From Prorocentrum cordatum (Eukaryota > Sar > Dinophyceae > Prorocentrales > Prorocentraceae): a stretch of 64,000 bases of DNA. Numbering within the stretch: position 1 is the first letter of the stretch; each line of letters begins with the position of its first letter. The position numbers were made by a program, and so were the translations under genes. Shown piece by piece: positions 41,260-51,982 of the stretch. The stretch lies in NCBI GenBank assembly GCA_963575745.1, contig CAUYUJ010018903.1, positions 33,978 through 97,977 on the forward strand. Direction: 5' to 3'. The notes below the pieces were generated by a model. It saw nothing but the letters and a program-made list of their open reading frames with translations, was not told the DNA's origin and made no database searches.

Positions 41260-44175
41260 GGCTGTTGGAGGCACCTCTTGGGTGCCTCTTGGGGGGCGTC
41301 TGAGGGTCCCTTGGGGGCGTCGGTTCTGCAATCTGAAGCCGTCATTGGCCGTCTTGGCTGCGTGGAGGCCCGACTTGAGGCCACCTGCGGCCAGATTGAG
41401 GCAATCCGGAAGCCTCCCGCGGGCCTCCTGGAAGCAGTTTTGACGCATCGAGGGCACTCTTGGGCTATTTTAAAGCCTCTTGGACGTCTCCTAGGGGCCT
41501 TTTGTTCCCTCGAGAAGCTTTTGGGGTCCTCTTGCGGCCTCCTGTGGGTCTTTTGGGGGGAACGCTCTGCTGTTGGGTCGCGTTCCCCTTCTTAGGCCTC
41601 TCTTGGGGCTCTTGGGGCCCTCTCGGGCCGTCTTGGGCGCCTCAAGCACCGTCTTGGGGCACTCGCGGGCCGTCTTGGGGCCCTCTTGGAGGCCTCTTCC
41701 TCTATATTGGAGCGGTATTGGAAGCCTCTTGGGCCGTCTTGGAGCATCGGGATGCCAAAAGGCCGAAAACATTTAAACCCGTCAAAGCCCAATCGTAAAA
41801 CAATGAGTTGTGCCTCTTTGGGCCACCTTGGGAGATCTCTTGGAACCTCATCGGCCCTCTTGGGAGCTTCTTGGGGGCCTCTTGGATCCGATTGGGGGCC
41901 TCTTGGGACTTCCCGAGAACCTCTCGGGGTAGAAAGCTCGGATTCTCAGTTCGTGTTTCCCTTTTTGGGCCTCTCTTGGGGCCGTCTTGGGACCCTCTCG
42001 GGCCTTCTTGGGCGCCTCAGGCACCGCCTTGGGCACCGCCTTCTTGGGCCGCCCAGGGCCCTCTTGGAAGCCTCTTCGGCTATCTTGGAGCTGTCTTGGA
42101 GGCCTCTTCCTCCTCCTCGTCCCCCTCCTCCTCCTCCTCCTCCCACTCCAGCTCTCTCTCCTCCTGATCTTCCTCCTCCTCCTCCTCCTGCAGAGTGTTC
42201 CGGAAGGCTCCCGCCGGAACATGCTGTGCACAAGTGCTGTCACTGCTCCCGCCACAGTGCCCTGGGTGGTGGGTCAGAGGCCTCATGGGTGTTGGTTTGG
42301 ATCTCGTGGTTGGCCTGTCGGGGACGTCGTGAAGGCAGTTTCGCAGCTTCTGGGTAGCCGTTTTGGGCGGTTGTGGGGCCTCCTCGGGGCTGTTTTGTGG
42401 CCTCCTTAAGCCTCGTTTGGGCCTCCTGGGTGCCTTGGGGGCCTCCTGGGGCCTCTTGGGAGCTCCTTGGGGCCTCCTGGGGCACTCTTCAAGCGGAAGG
42501 GTCGAATTTTGGAATCGTGGTCCCCCTCTTGGGCGTATCTTGGGGCCGTCTTGGGGCTCTGTTGGGCTGTCTTGGGCGACTCTCGGGCCGTCTTGGGGCC
42601 CTCTTGGGCCGTCTTGGGACGCTCTTGAGGGCCTATTGAGCCGTCTTGGAACGTCGGACAGCCGAACGGGCTGGAAGGCCAAAATCGTTCGAAAACCTGC
42701 GTAAAATTGACGGCTTCTTGAAGCGCTCTGGAGAGGCGTCTGGAAGCGTCGTGGAGTGCCTTGGGGGGCCTCTCGGGCCGTCTTGGGCCTATCTTGGGCG
42801 TCCTGGAGCGGTCTTTCGGCGACTCGGGGCCCGCTTGGGCCGTCTTGGGAGCCTCTGGAGGCCCTCCTGGACTGTTTTGGTCCTCCCCGGCCGCCCCGTC
42901 CTCCCACGGGGGGTCGGAGGCGGCGGCCTCCAAGGCCCAGGACGCGGAAACTCTGTAAAAACACAAGGAAAATGATGAGCCCCGGTACTCCCATGCCGGG
43001 AAGCCTCTTGGGCCGTCTGGGAGCCATCTTGGGCGTCTTGGATCGATCGTGGGCGTCTTGGTGTGGTCTTAGGCGTCTCGAGGCACGCTTGGACCGTCAT
43101 GGGCGCGTCTGAGGGCAATGTGTGGAGCCTCTTGGGCTGTCTTGGGCGCCTATTGGGCCGTCGTTGGGGCCTCTTGGGCCGTCTTGGGGCTCTCTTGGGA
43201 GCCTCTTGGACCAGCTTGGGACGGTCTTGGGGGCCTCTTGGGCCGTCTTGGAGCGTCGGGACGACGAAAAATTGAGGAAGCCAAAAACCTTTAAAAGCCT
43301 GGAGGCAAGCAATGATTTTGGCTGTTTGGGTCCCTCTTGGGAATGCTCTTGGGGCTGTCTTGGAACGTTTTGGACGCAACACTTGGGTCATCCCGGAACC
43401 ATCTTGGGCGTCTTGGATCGGTCTTAGGCGCGTCGAGGCACGCCTTGACCGTCTTCGACGCCTCTTTGGCCGTGCTTGCAAGCTCTTGGGCGGTCTTAGG
43501 CGCCTATTGGGTTGCTTTTAGGCCCTCTTGGGCCGTCTTGGGGCACTCTTGGGGGCCTCTTGGGCGATCTTGGGACGGTCTTGGGGACTTCGTGGGCTGT
43601 CTTGGAGGGTCGGGACGACGAAAAAACAAGAAAACCAAACACCTGCAAAACAACAACGGGATTCAATGATTTCGGCCCCTTGCAGCCATCTTGGGAATGC
43701 TCTTGGGGCTCTCTTGGGACGTCTTGGAGGCCTCTTGGGCCATCTGGGAGCCATCTTGGGCGTCTTGGAGCGGTCTGAGGCGCGTCGTGGCACGCTTTGA
43801 CTGTCTTCGACGCCTCGTGGGCCGTGCTTGCAAGGTGTTGGGCGGTCTTAGGCGCCTATTGGGTTATTATTAGGCCCTCTTGGACCGTCTTGGGGCACTC
43901 TTGGGGGCCTCTTGGGCGATCTTGGGACGGTCTTGGGGACTTCGTGGGCTGTCTTGGAGGATCGGGACGACGAAAAACCAAGAATACCAAAAACCTTCAA
44001 CAAAAACAACGAAAATCAATGATTTCGGCCTCTTGCAGCCCTCTTGGGAATGCTCTTGGGGCTCTTGGGACATCTTGGAGGCCTCCTGGGCCGTCTGGGA
44101 GCCATCTTGGGCGTCTTGGATCGATCGTAAGCGTCTCGAGGCACGCTTGGACCGTCTTCGGCGCCTCTTGGGCCA
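41260..44175 (+). repeat. Higher-order satellite (S40), forward orientation
   Basis: About 2.9 kb of degenerate CTTGGGCCGTCTTGGGGC and GGCCTCTTGGG units. A linker (GTCGGGACGACGAAAAA ... CAATGATTTYGGC) recurs at 43255, 43609 and 43961, a period near 353 bp. Older linkers lie at 41745 and 42653. CTC/TCC runs break it at 42105-42190. Frames read as repeated LGxSWGxLG and are not evidence of a gene. Confidence 0.85.
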
Positions 44176-44254
44176 GACAACGGCGCTCCCGGAGGCCCGA
44201 TCCCGCCACGGGGGGTTCGGGTCCCGGCCAGGGAGCCCCCGGCCCTGTAGCCCT

Positions 44255-44280
44255 ATATATATACATACATACACACGTAC

Positions 44281-44317
<37 letters not shown>

Positions 44318-44335
44318 CACATATATATATATAAA
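44255..44335 (+). repeat. (TA)n / ACAT microsatellite closing the satellite
   Basis: TATATATACATACATACACA and (TA)n. Same type as at 41055, so TA-rich repeats bracket the forward array. Confidence 0.85.
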
Positions 44336-44349
44336 GCGCTCCACGGCCT

Positions 44350-44792
44350 GACATCATCTCGAACAGCGGCGGCCAGTGAGGCTGCTAGCACGTAGTCACG
44401 CCAGGACGCACGAGACGAAACCGAATGCGGCCCCATGTGCACGGGGGGGCCGCATGCAGACCCATCGAGGGAGACGCCCCTCTTGCCGCGCGCTCTGCCT
44501 CGGTGCGCGGCGCGCGCGGCGGGCGGGCACGCTGGCGGCGCAACGCCGATGGATTTGGCGCGCCCCCCGGGGCCCCGGTCGCCCTCCCCCGGGGCGAACT
44601 GAAGCCAGGGCCCCGCGCGCCCAGCGGCTCTGCGCGGCCCGCGGCTCGCTTCTCCGACGACTACTTGGCGAATGCAAAACTGCGCGGGCCGAGCCGGGGC
44701 GGCGGCGGTCAAACTTCCGAAAGGTTCGGTGAACATGAGCGGAATCGGAGCGGGCGAAGATTTGTGGCACGTCTCGACATTGGGATTAGGCC
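44350..44792. other. GC-rich, no gene; one diverged sub-unit of the next repeat
   Basis: ACTTGGCGAATGCAAAACTGCGCGGGCC at 44662-44690 resembles a sub-block inside the 0.6-kb repeat that follows. Confidence 0.4.
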
Positions 44793-45380
44793 CCCACCCC
44801 GCAAGCGGAGGGAGTTCGCGCGCGGCCCCGCGCCCGACGACTTGGCGAAAAGAAGACTGCGCGGGCCGCGCAGGGGCGGGGGCGGCGCGCCGCCCGACGG
44901 GCGCGGCGAGAACGAAGCATGCGCCGCGCCGGCGCAGCACTGCCACTTCCACTCGCATGCTGCGCGGCGCTTGGGCGAGGTCGACATTTCGCCCGGTCTC
45001 GCGCGGCCTCGCTGCCGCCGCCGTCTCCGCGCGCTTCGGCGAATGGGCGAGCCGCCAGGCCCGCGCTGGAACACCGCGACCGAACAAAATGCGCACGGTT
45101 CTTTGGGCGAGGCCATCTAGCCGCCCGCCCGCGCAGGCTCCTGAAATTGGCGAGCGACACAAATGCGCCGCGCCAAACGAGGAACGCCACGCAGCGCCGG
45201 AACGAAAACGACGCGTTCGTCCGTTCGCGCGCCGCCGAAGTCGCGCGCGAAAAATGCGCGCCGTGCCCGGGCGGGAGCTCGGCGCCGAAGCGAAAGCAAT
45301 ACTTTTGCCTGTCGCACGGGACGCGCGCCCCGCCCCCCTCCCACCCCGCATTTTGCAGCATGGGCGACGCAGTGCCAATG
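44793..45380 (+). repeat. 0.6-kb direct repeat, left copy
   Basis: Begins CCCACCCCGCAAGCGGAGGG and includes GACTTGGCGAAAAGAAGACTG, GGGCGCGGCGAGAACGAAGC and TTGGGCGAGGTCGACATTTC. It ends near CATTTTGCAGCATGGGCGACG. It is homologous end to end with 48275-48880 in the same orientation. Confidence 0.85.
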
Positions 45381-45489
45381 CCGAAACGACAAACAATGAT
45401 GCAGCAGCGTTCTCTGTGGGAGATGATAATCAAGGATATGGGATAAGAGCTAAGAAGTGAAACGACTTGACCAGCAGATCGAGCGGGCC

Positions 45490-45790
45490 AAAAGGATACG
45501 AAACCGTTTCCCCGGGAACCGTTTCCCCGGAACCGCTTCCCCGGTACCGTTTCCCCGGAGGACCGTTTCCCCGGAGACCTCTTCCCCGGGGACCGCTTCC
45601 CCGGAGGAGCGTTTCCCCGGGACCGTTTCCCCGGTTCCGTTTCCCCAAGAACGCTTGCCCGGAACCGTTTCCCCCGATCCGTTTCCCCGGAGCCGGTTCC
45701 CCAGAACCGTTTCCCCGCAGCCGGTTCCCCTGGACCGTTTCCCCGGTGCACAGTTTCCCTGGAACCGCTTCCCCTGAACCGGGTCGGGCT
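45490..45790 (+). repeat. Minisatellite, 14-16-bp unit ACCGTTTCCCCGGA
   Basis: About twenty imperfect copies of ACCGTTTCCCCGGA/ACCGCTTCCCCGG. Confidence 0.9.
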
Positions 45791-47335
45791 CGGGTCGGGC
45801 GGGCGGGACATTCAAACAGAATGCATCATGGAGTGAGCACGCGAGTACCCAAACGTGCGGGACGGGTCCGGCGGGCTGGCGGACCCGAACGGGCGGACCC
45901 AAACGGGCGGGACGGGTCGGGTCGGGCGGGCGGGACATTCAAGTAGAATGCATCATCGAATTGGCATGCGAATACCCTAACGGGCGGGACGGGTCCAGCG
46001 GGCGGGCGGACCCTAACGGGCGGGACGGGTCGGGTCGGGTCGGGTGGACCCTAACGGGCGGGACGGGTCGGGCGGGCAGGACATTAAAGAATGATGCACC
46101 ATCGAGTTGGCACGCGAAAACCTTAACGGGCGGGACGGGTCGGGTCGGGCGGGCGGACCCTAACGGGCGGGACGGGTCGGGTCGGGCGGGCGGACCCTAA
46201 CGGAAAGGTCGGGTCGGGTCGGGCGGCGGGACATTAAAGTATGATGTACCATCGAGTTGGCACGCGAATACCCTAAGGGGGGACGGGTCGGCGGGCCGTC
46301 GGACCCTAACGGGCGGGACGGGTCGGGTCGGGCGGGCGGACCCTCACGGGCGGGTCGGGTCGGGTCGGGCGGGCAGGACATTAAAGTATGATGCACCATC
46401 GAGTTGGCACGCGAGTACCCTCACGGACGGGACGGGTCCGGCGGCCCGGCGGACCCTAACGAGCGGGATGGGTCCGGCGGGCGGGCGGACCCTAACGGGC
46501 GGGACGGGTCGGGTCGGGCGGGCGGGATATAAAAGTATGATGCATCATCGAGATGGCACGCGAATACGCTGACGGGCGGGACGGGTCCGGCGAGCGGGTG
46601 GACCCTAACTGGCGGGACGGGTCGGGTCGGGTCGGGCGGACCCTAACGGGCGGGACGGGTCGGGTCGAGCGGGCGGGACATAAAAATAATGGTGCATCAT
46701 CGAGTTGGCCCGCGAGTACCCTAACGGGCGGGACGGGTCCAGCGGGCGGACTCTAACGGGCGGGTCGGGTCGGGCCGGGCGGACATTAAAGTATGGTGCG
46801 CCATCGAGTTGGCACGCGAGTACCCTAACGGGCGGGACGGGTCGGGCGGGCGGACCCTAACGGGCGGGAAGGGTCGGGTCGGGCGGGCGGGACATTGAAC
46901 TATGATGCACCATCGAGTTGGCACGCGAGTACCCTAACGGGCGGGACGGGTCCGGCGGGCGGGCGGACAGGTCGGGTCGGGCGGGCGGACCCTCACGGGG
47001 GGGACGGGTCGGGTCGAGCGGGCGGGACATAAGATAATGGTGCATCATCGAGTTGGCACGCGAGTACCCTAACGGGCGGGACGAGCCCGGCGGGCGGACC
47101 CCAACGGGCGGGTCGCGTCAGGTCTGGCGGACATTAAAGTATGGTGCGCCATCGAGTTGGCACGCGAGTGCCCTAACGGGCGGGACGGGTCCGGCGGGCG
47201 GGCGGACCCTGACGGGCGGGACGGGTCGGGTCGGGCGGGCGGACCCTAACGGGCGGGACGGGTCGGGTCGGGCGGGCGGACCCTAACGGGCGGGACGGGT
47301 CGGGTCGGGTCGGGCAGGACGGGTCGGGTGGGTGG
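45790..47335 (+). repeat. Hierarchical satellite: ACCCTAACGGGCGGGACGGG units with an ATCGAGTTGGCACGCGAG anchor
   Basis: Eleven anchors (GCACGCGAGTACCCTAACGG type) lie at about 45837, 45964, 46110, 46260, 46407, 46556, 46707, 46812, 46921, 47056 and 47160. Spacings are 104-151 bp. Between anchors sit one to three copies of a ~37-bp GGACCCTAACGGGCGGGACG unit. The anchor is preceded by GGACATTAAAGTATGATGCA. Confidence 0.92.
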
Positions 47336-47439
47336 CCCTCGATGATGGATGAGGGAGGAGAAGGGAGGAGGAAGTAGGGAGGGATGAGGGATGTGGGGCG
47401 GCAGGACGTAGCGGCAACGAGGGATGGGGGAGGGCGGGA

Positions 47440-47535
47440 GGGCAGAGAGGGATGGATGAGGAGCAGGAGGAGGAAGAAGAGGAGGAGGAGCAGCAGCACC
47501 AGCAACAGCAGCAGCAGCAGTGTAATGAGAGAGAG
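47440..47535 (+). repeat. (GGA)n and (CAG)n run
   Basis: AGG triplets, then CAGCAGCACCAGCAACAG. Confidence 0.85.
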
Positions 47536-47559
47536 TAGCAGGAGGGACTCGCCGCTGTG

Positions 47560-47780
47560 GAACCCGTCCTGTGGAACCTGTACTGTGGAACCAAACCTGT
47601 GGAACCGGGCTTGTGGAACCGGTTCTGTGGTACCCGTCCTGCGGAACCGGTCCTGTGGAACCGGTTCCGTGGAACCGGTTCTGCGGAACCGGTCCTGTTG
47701 AACCGGTCTTTGTTGAACTGGTCCTTGCTGAACTTGAACCGGTGTCTGTTGAACCGGTCGTCTGTTGAACCGGTCTTCTT
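47560..47780 (+). repeat. Minisatellite TGTGGAACCGGTC
   Basis: About fifteen imperfect units of TGTGGAACCGGTYC, some as TGTTGAACCGG. The GGAACC core is shared with the array at 45490-45790. Confidence 0.9.
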
Positions 47781-47789
47781 CCGGCCAAA

Positions 47790-48274
47790 AGGCACCGCCT
47801 GCGCCCGCCCCCCCTCGCAGCGCATGACAATAAATGGCGGCGCGTCTCGGCGCCGGGAGCGTCGGCCCCCGCGAACCCGAAGAGCGTCGCGCGAGCGCAA
47901 TAGAGTTGTTGTTGGTTGAAAAGCCACGGCGAATAATAGCGCCTCGCGCCGACGCGCTCATCATAGAACACCAGGCGGCTACGAGGCGCCATCTGCAGCC
48001 AGCTGACTGAAGCAAACCCGAATCCACAACGACGAACGCGCCCAGGCGAGTTGGAATGCGACCTCCAACGCGGCGCACATGTGCCGATCCCGCGCGAGGC
48101 GCAGAGCTAGACGGGCAACGCCTCCAACCCCACTGCGCCTCACGGGACACGCGGGGCCCCGCGGGCCAGCTCGTTGTCTTCAGCGCCACGCTAAGGCCGC
48201 GCCAACTTTGCTCTGCCGACCGCGCCGCGCACCGCCCGCACTTCCGACGCGCCCCGCTCCGATTGAGGCGCGCT
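47790..48274. other. GC-rich, no gene fixed
   Basis: A minus frame reads RLVFYDERVGARRYYSPWLF near 47910-47990, which is protein-like, but no motif or boundary supports a gene. Confidence 0.3.
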
Positions 48275-48880
48275 CCCACCCCGCAAGCGGAGGGCGTTCG
48301 CGCGCGGCCCCGCGTCCGACGACTTGGCGAAAAGAGGACTGCGCGGGCCGCGCAGGGGCGGGGGCGGCGCGCCGTCCGACGGGCGCGGCGAGAACGAAGC
48401 ATGCGCCGCACTGCCACTTTCACTCGCGCCCTGCGCGGCGCTTGGGCGAGGTCGACATTTCGCCCGGTCTCGCGCGGCCTCGCTGCCGCTGCCGCGCCCG
48501 AGCGCATCGGCGAACGGGCCGGCCGCCAGGCCGACGATGGAACGCCACAACCGAACAAAATGCGCGCAGAACTTGGGCGAGGGCGACAAATCGCCCACTT
48601 GCGCAGGCCCCCAACAGTGGCGAGTGAAGAATGCGCGCCGCGCCTGGGGGCGCTACTTTCAGGCGAAGCCTGCGCGGCGCCGAAGCGAAAACTACATGTT
48701 CGCCCGTTTGCGCGTCGGCGAAACTGCGCGCGAGAAATGTGCGCCATGCCCGAGCGGGTTTCTTTAGAACAGTGAACGCGGCGCCGAAGCGAGCGCGACG
48801 CGGTTGTCTTTCTCGCGCGGCATGCGCGGCCCGCCCCATTTTACCGCATGCATTTTGCAACGTGGACGACATAATGTGCA
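48275..48880 (+). repeat. 0.6-kb direct repeat, right copy
   Basis: Begins CCCACCCCGCAAGCGGAGGG and ends near CATTTTGCAACGTGGACGACA. Homology to 44793-45380 is strong in the first 230 bp and weaker after. Confidence 0.85.
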
Positions 48881-48959
48881 TGAGGGCACGAAAAACATGG
48901 ATATTGCATTGTTCCCCACATCATACGTGTTGTTTGGGTTTTCTCTGGACACCCCGTGC

Positions 48960-49290
48960 AATCGTCGCGCCTGTCATCATCGCCATGCTTTCACTTTCGC
49001 TATCACCACCACTGCCGCTGTCATCATCCGCGCACCAACACCATCGATCACCAGTACCATAACCTTAAGATGGGCACCGGGCATCGTCAGCACCATCATC
49101 ACAAGCATCATCGTCATCAACACTTCCATCTCGCCACCACTTTCATCAGCATCAACATCAGCATCATCATCATCACCAGCTGCATCAACATCCTGATCTT
49201 CATCATCGCCATCATCATCACCAGCATCACCGCGCACTGTTTTATCTGGGCACCCCCGCGCAAGAAAAACACCACCACATCATCATCGTG
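48960..49290 (+). repeat. Degenerate (CAT)n
   Basis: CAT/ATC triplets with many CAC, CGC and ACT variants; more diverged than the 22-25 kb fields. Confidence 0.75.
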
Positions 49291-49309
49291 AATGAGTGAA
49301 CTGCACAGA

Positions 49310-50290
49310 AATTTCCAGAGGGAATTGTCCTCGCGAGGAAAACTCATGCGGGAACCCCCTCCCTATGGGGCCCGCGAATCAAATTACGAACCCGACCGGG
49401 CCAACGGATTCTTTCAACTGCCGTCACTTCTGAACTCGTCGATCTGAGATATGGCGGATGTCTAGAACGGGGCCCTCGTCTGTGAACGACTTGCGAAGAA
49501 GTCTCTAGCAGGGCCCCCCTCCCACTCGGGCCTGCGGCTCATTTTATGCATCCGAACGGGTCATCGGATTTGTGTGATTGTCGTGAATATCGGGATCGTC
49601 CAACCCAAATTTGGAGAAAAAGTCTCGAACGGGTCCTTCGCCGATGAATGAATTGTGACAAAATCTTAAGCGGACCCCCCCCCCCCACGATATGGGGCCT
49701 TAGCTCGCGTTGCTAATCCGAACGGGCCATCGGATTCCTGTGACTGTCGTCATTTTGGGGCTCTCGAAACTCGATCGAACATTAAGAAAATCTCAGGCGG
49801 GAGTGTCGTATGTGGGCGAATGGTGAAAAAATCGAAGGCGGGAGCCCCGCCCCTGTGGGGCCGCAGCCCCTGTTTCTTGTCCGACGGGGTCACTGGATTC
49901 CTTGAACTGTCGTCGCGGCTGGGCTCCTCAATCTTCAATACGGCGGAGGCCTCGAGCTGGAACGTCGTCTGTAAATGAACTGCACGGAAATTCCAGGCGG
50001 GAGGCTCCTCCCTCAGGGGGCCCGCAACTCACATTACTGATCCGGGCGGGCCATTGGTTCTGGCGGCTATCGTCATTTCTGAGTTCTCGAACCTCGACCA
50101 TTGAGAAAGTCTCTGGCGGGGGCGTCGCCCGTGATTGGATGGCGAGGAAGTCTGGGGCGGGAGCCCCCTCCCCATGGGGCCCGCGGCCCACGTTCCGAGC
50201 GGGCCATCAGAACCCTGTACTTGTCGTCGCGTCTGGCCCTTTGAAGCTTGAGCCGTGGCGGGGGCCTCGAGCGGCAGCCCCGTCTGCGAC
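49310..50290 (+). repeat. Tandem array, ~160-bp unit, six copies
   Basis: The anchor TCCGAACGGGCCATCGGATT lies at about 49393, 49551, 49717, 49880, 50040 and 50192, spaced 152-166 bp. Each unit also has a CCCCCTCCCYATGGGGCCCGC block and a GTCGTCTGTGAACGAATTGC block. A stray unit lies at 51385-51490. Divergence is high, so the array is old. Confidence 0.85.
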
Positions 50291-50317
50291 GGAATGGCGA
50301 GGCAATGGGTGCGGAAG

Positions 50318-50477
50318 GTGCTGATCCTGCGGCCGCCCCAGCGACAATTTCGTGGAACGCGGGTCGCCGGTCTCCCTGTGGAAAGCGCTCGGGGGGTTCG
50401 ACAAGAGAGCGAGGAGCTCCAGGGCTGAGGCGGAGCAGCTCGCGGCACAGCTGGGCTTCGCGCTGCTTCCCGCCTGA
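50318..50477 (+). pseudogene. Pif1-like family 3' exon with a 1-nt frame break
   Basis: Bases 50318-50338 read VLILRPP. After one extra C in CCCC (50339) the frame continues SDNFVERGSPVSLWKALGGF, DKRARSSRAEAEQLAAQLGF, ALLPA and TGA at 50477. LLxLRPP, RGSP/RGPP and AAQLGF match the end of the left-edge gene (RAP, GPP, WELGF). The upstream AAG|GTG at 50316-50318 is a plausible acceptor. No earlier exon of the family is visible; the 160-bp array lies immediately upstream. The extra C could be a sequencing error or a real disabling insertion. Confidence 0.6.
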
Positions 50478-51155
50478 ACGCGGCCGCGGCTAGCTCGAGA
50501 CCTGTGGGGGTGTCCCAACGTCTTGCTCCTGCGCCCGAGCGGCTCGCGGGGGTGTCCCAATGGCCTGGCGCACGGGGTTGTCACAGCGACTTCGCGATCT
50601 GGCCATCGGGGAACGCGCCCGTGCCGGCCGTGGAGGCCACGGCGCCAAGCAACATGGACTTGCGTGCCATTGCTAGGAGGGGTTGGGGAGGAGGTAGACG
50701 GGAGAGGAAAGACAGGAGGACGAGGACGAGGCCGAGCAAGGGGCGGGAAGAAGGAATCCACCAAGGCGAACCAAAGAAGGGCGACAAGGAAGCGGGAAAG
50801 AGAGTCTGCACTCATAAGGACGACGCTGAGGCTGGATTCCAGATTACTTTGGGCGATTTTTCATGCGGGATCCTACCGTCGGAATGCTTTTTGGGAAGGT
50901 AGGATGTGGCCACCAGGATGAAACTGCTTTCGGCCAGTTGTGTGGCAGAATGGAAGTATAGTCGAAGAAGGGATAAGGATAGAGTGGAGTAGAATCCACC
51001 CCAATTTGCTCCAGTCCAGTCTGCCTCAGCCCACTCCAGTCCACTGCATGTCCGTCTGCTGGAAGAAGATGACATCTTCGAGGTGGGTCGCAAAAGGACA
51101 CTGCGCACATCGTGTGATCCCAAGAAGGGGCAGAAGACGGCACGAGCATCATCAA
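50478..51155. other. No gene fixed
   Basis: GTGTCCCAACGTCTTGCTCCTGC near 50508 and GTGTCCCAATGGCCTGGCGC near 50553 form a short repeat. A plus frame to 50902 is open but has no motif. Confidence 0.3.
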
Positions 51156-51185
51156 TTCTCCGAGGTCCGTGCGGACCTCCGAGAA
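51156..51185 (+). repeat. 30-bp near-perfect palindrome
   Basis: TTCTCCGAGGTCCGT / GCGGACCTCCGAGAA. Its core matches the arm end of the inverted repeat at 33127-33267. Confidence 0.7.
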
Positions 51186-51221
51186 GCCGTGCGCTGTGCT
51201 GTTCTTTGCTCCCCGAATGTG

Positions 51222-51268
51222 CGGAGGAGGAGGAGGAGGAGGAGGAGGAGGAGGAGGAGGAGGAGGAG
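51222..51268 (+). repeat. (GGA)n run
   Basis: Pure GGA triplets. Confidence 0.92.
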
Positions 51269-51279
51269 GGGGGTTGATT

Positions 51280-51620
51280 GTGCCGTATCGAACTACTCGA
51301 GTGCTCCGTGCCGTTTTGTTGGCTCTCCGTGGGCCCTCGGATCGTGCCACGCTTCCGACCGGGTCCTCCGAGTCCCGTGGCCGTCGTCGCTCCTGGCCTG
51401 AGTCTGGAGGTCTCTGGCGGGGGGCCCGTCCGTGAGCGAATCACCAGGAGGTCTCAAGCGTGACCTCCCCTCTACGATAGGGCCCCCCAGAGCGCCTGTG
51501 CAGCTGCCTCCGCCCCGTGTTCTCCGAGCACGCCGCTGACTACGACGCCTTGAACTCTTCGAACGCTCCGTGCCGTTTGCTGGCTCTCCGAGAAAAAATG
51601 CGTTTGTGCAGGTGCTTGTG
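51280..51620 (+). repeat. Repeated blocks and a stray 160-bp unit
   Basis: GTGCTCCGTGCCGTTTTGTTGGCTCTCCG at 51300-51328 recurs as CGCTCCGTGCCGTTTGCTGGCTCTCCG at 51564-51590. 51385-51490 resembles the 160-bp array (GAGGTCTCTGGCGGGGGGCC). Confidence 0.6.
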
Positions 51621-51982
51621 CCGCCTCTGGCACGGGGAACACGGGCCCTTAGGGAAACTGGTCCTGGACCCCGAGGCCTTCCCCCGGGACGAGCTCTTCC
51701 TCCCGAGTAGTTTCCTGGCGGCCCCGGGGCCCGGGGAGGGCCCCGAGGAACACCAGAAACCTGGAAGAACCTCAGGGCCCGTTTCTCGACGGCGAGCGAG
51801 GGAGGGGGGGAAGCGAGAGCGAGCAGGCCTGCTCAGGAGGCCGCGGGCCTTCTCAGGAGCCCTCGCGCCCTCCTGAGGAGCTCTCTGCGCGTCTTCGGGG
51901 GAGGCTCAGACAGCCTCTCGGAAGGCCGGGGAGACTTCCGAGCATTCTGAGACGGCCCGCCGCTCCTCACTTCCCCCCTGAC
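51621..51982. other. GC-rich, no gene fixed
   Basis: A plus frame includes LVLDPEAFPRDELFLPSSFL, which is protein-like, but it is unsupported by motif or boundary. Confidence 0.25.

Noticed and set aside
41260-44175. Frames rich in LGxSWGxLG repeats as a repeat protein
   Set aside because: The same text appears in several overlapping frames of a degenerate satellite that lacks frame preservation.
44786-45811. 341-codon minus frame
   Set aside because: Spans the 0.6-kb repeat and the ACCGTTTCCCCGGA minisatellite. Several frames are equally open from GC content.
45790-47335. Telomere-like CCCTAAC in every satellite unit
   Set aside because: Always single and embedded in a longer 37-bp unit, never in tandem.
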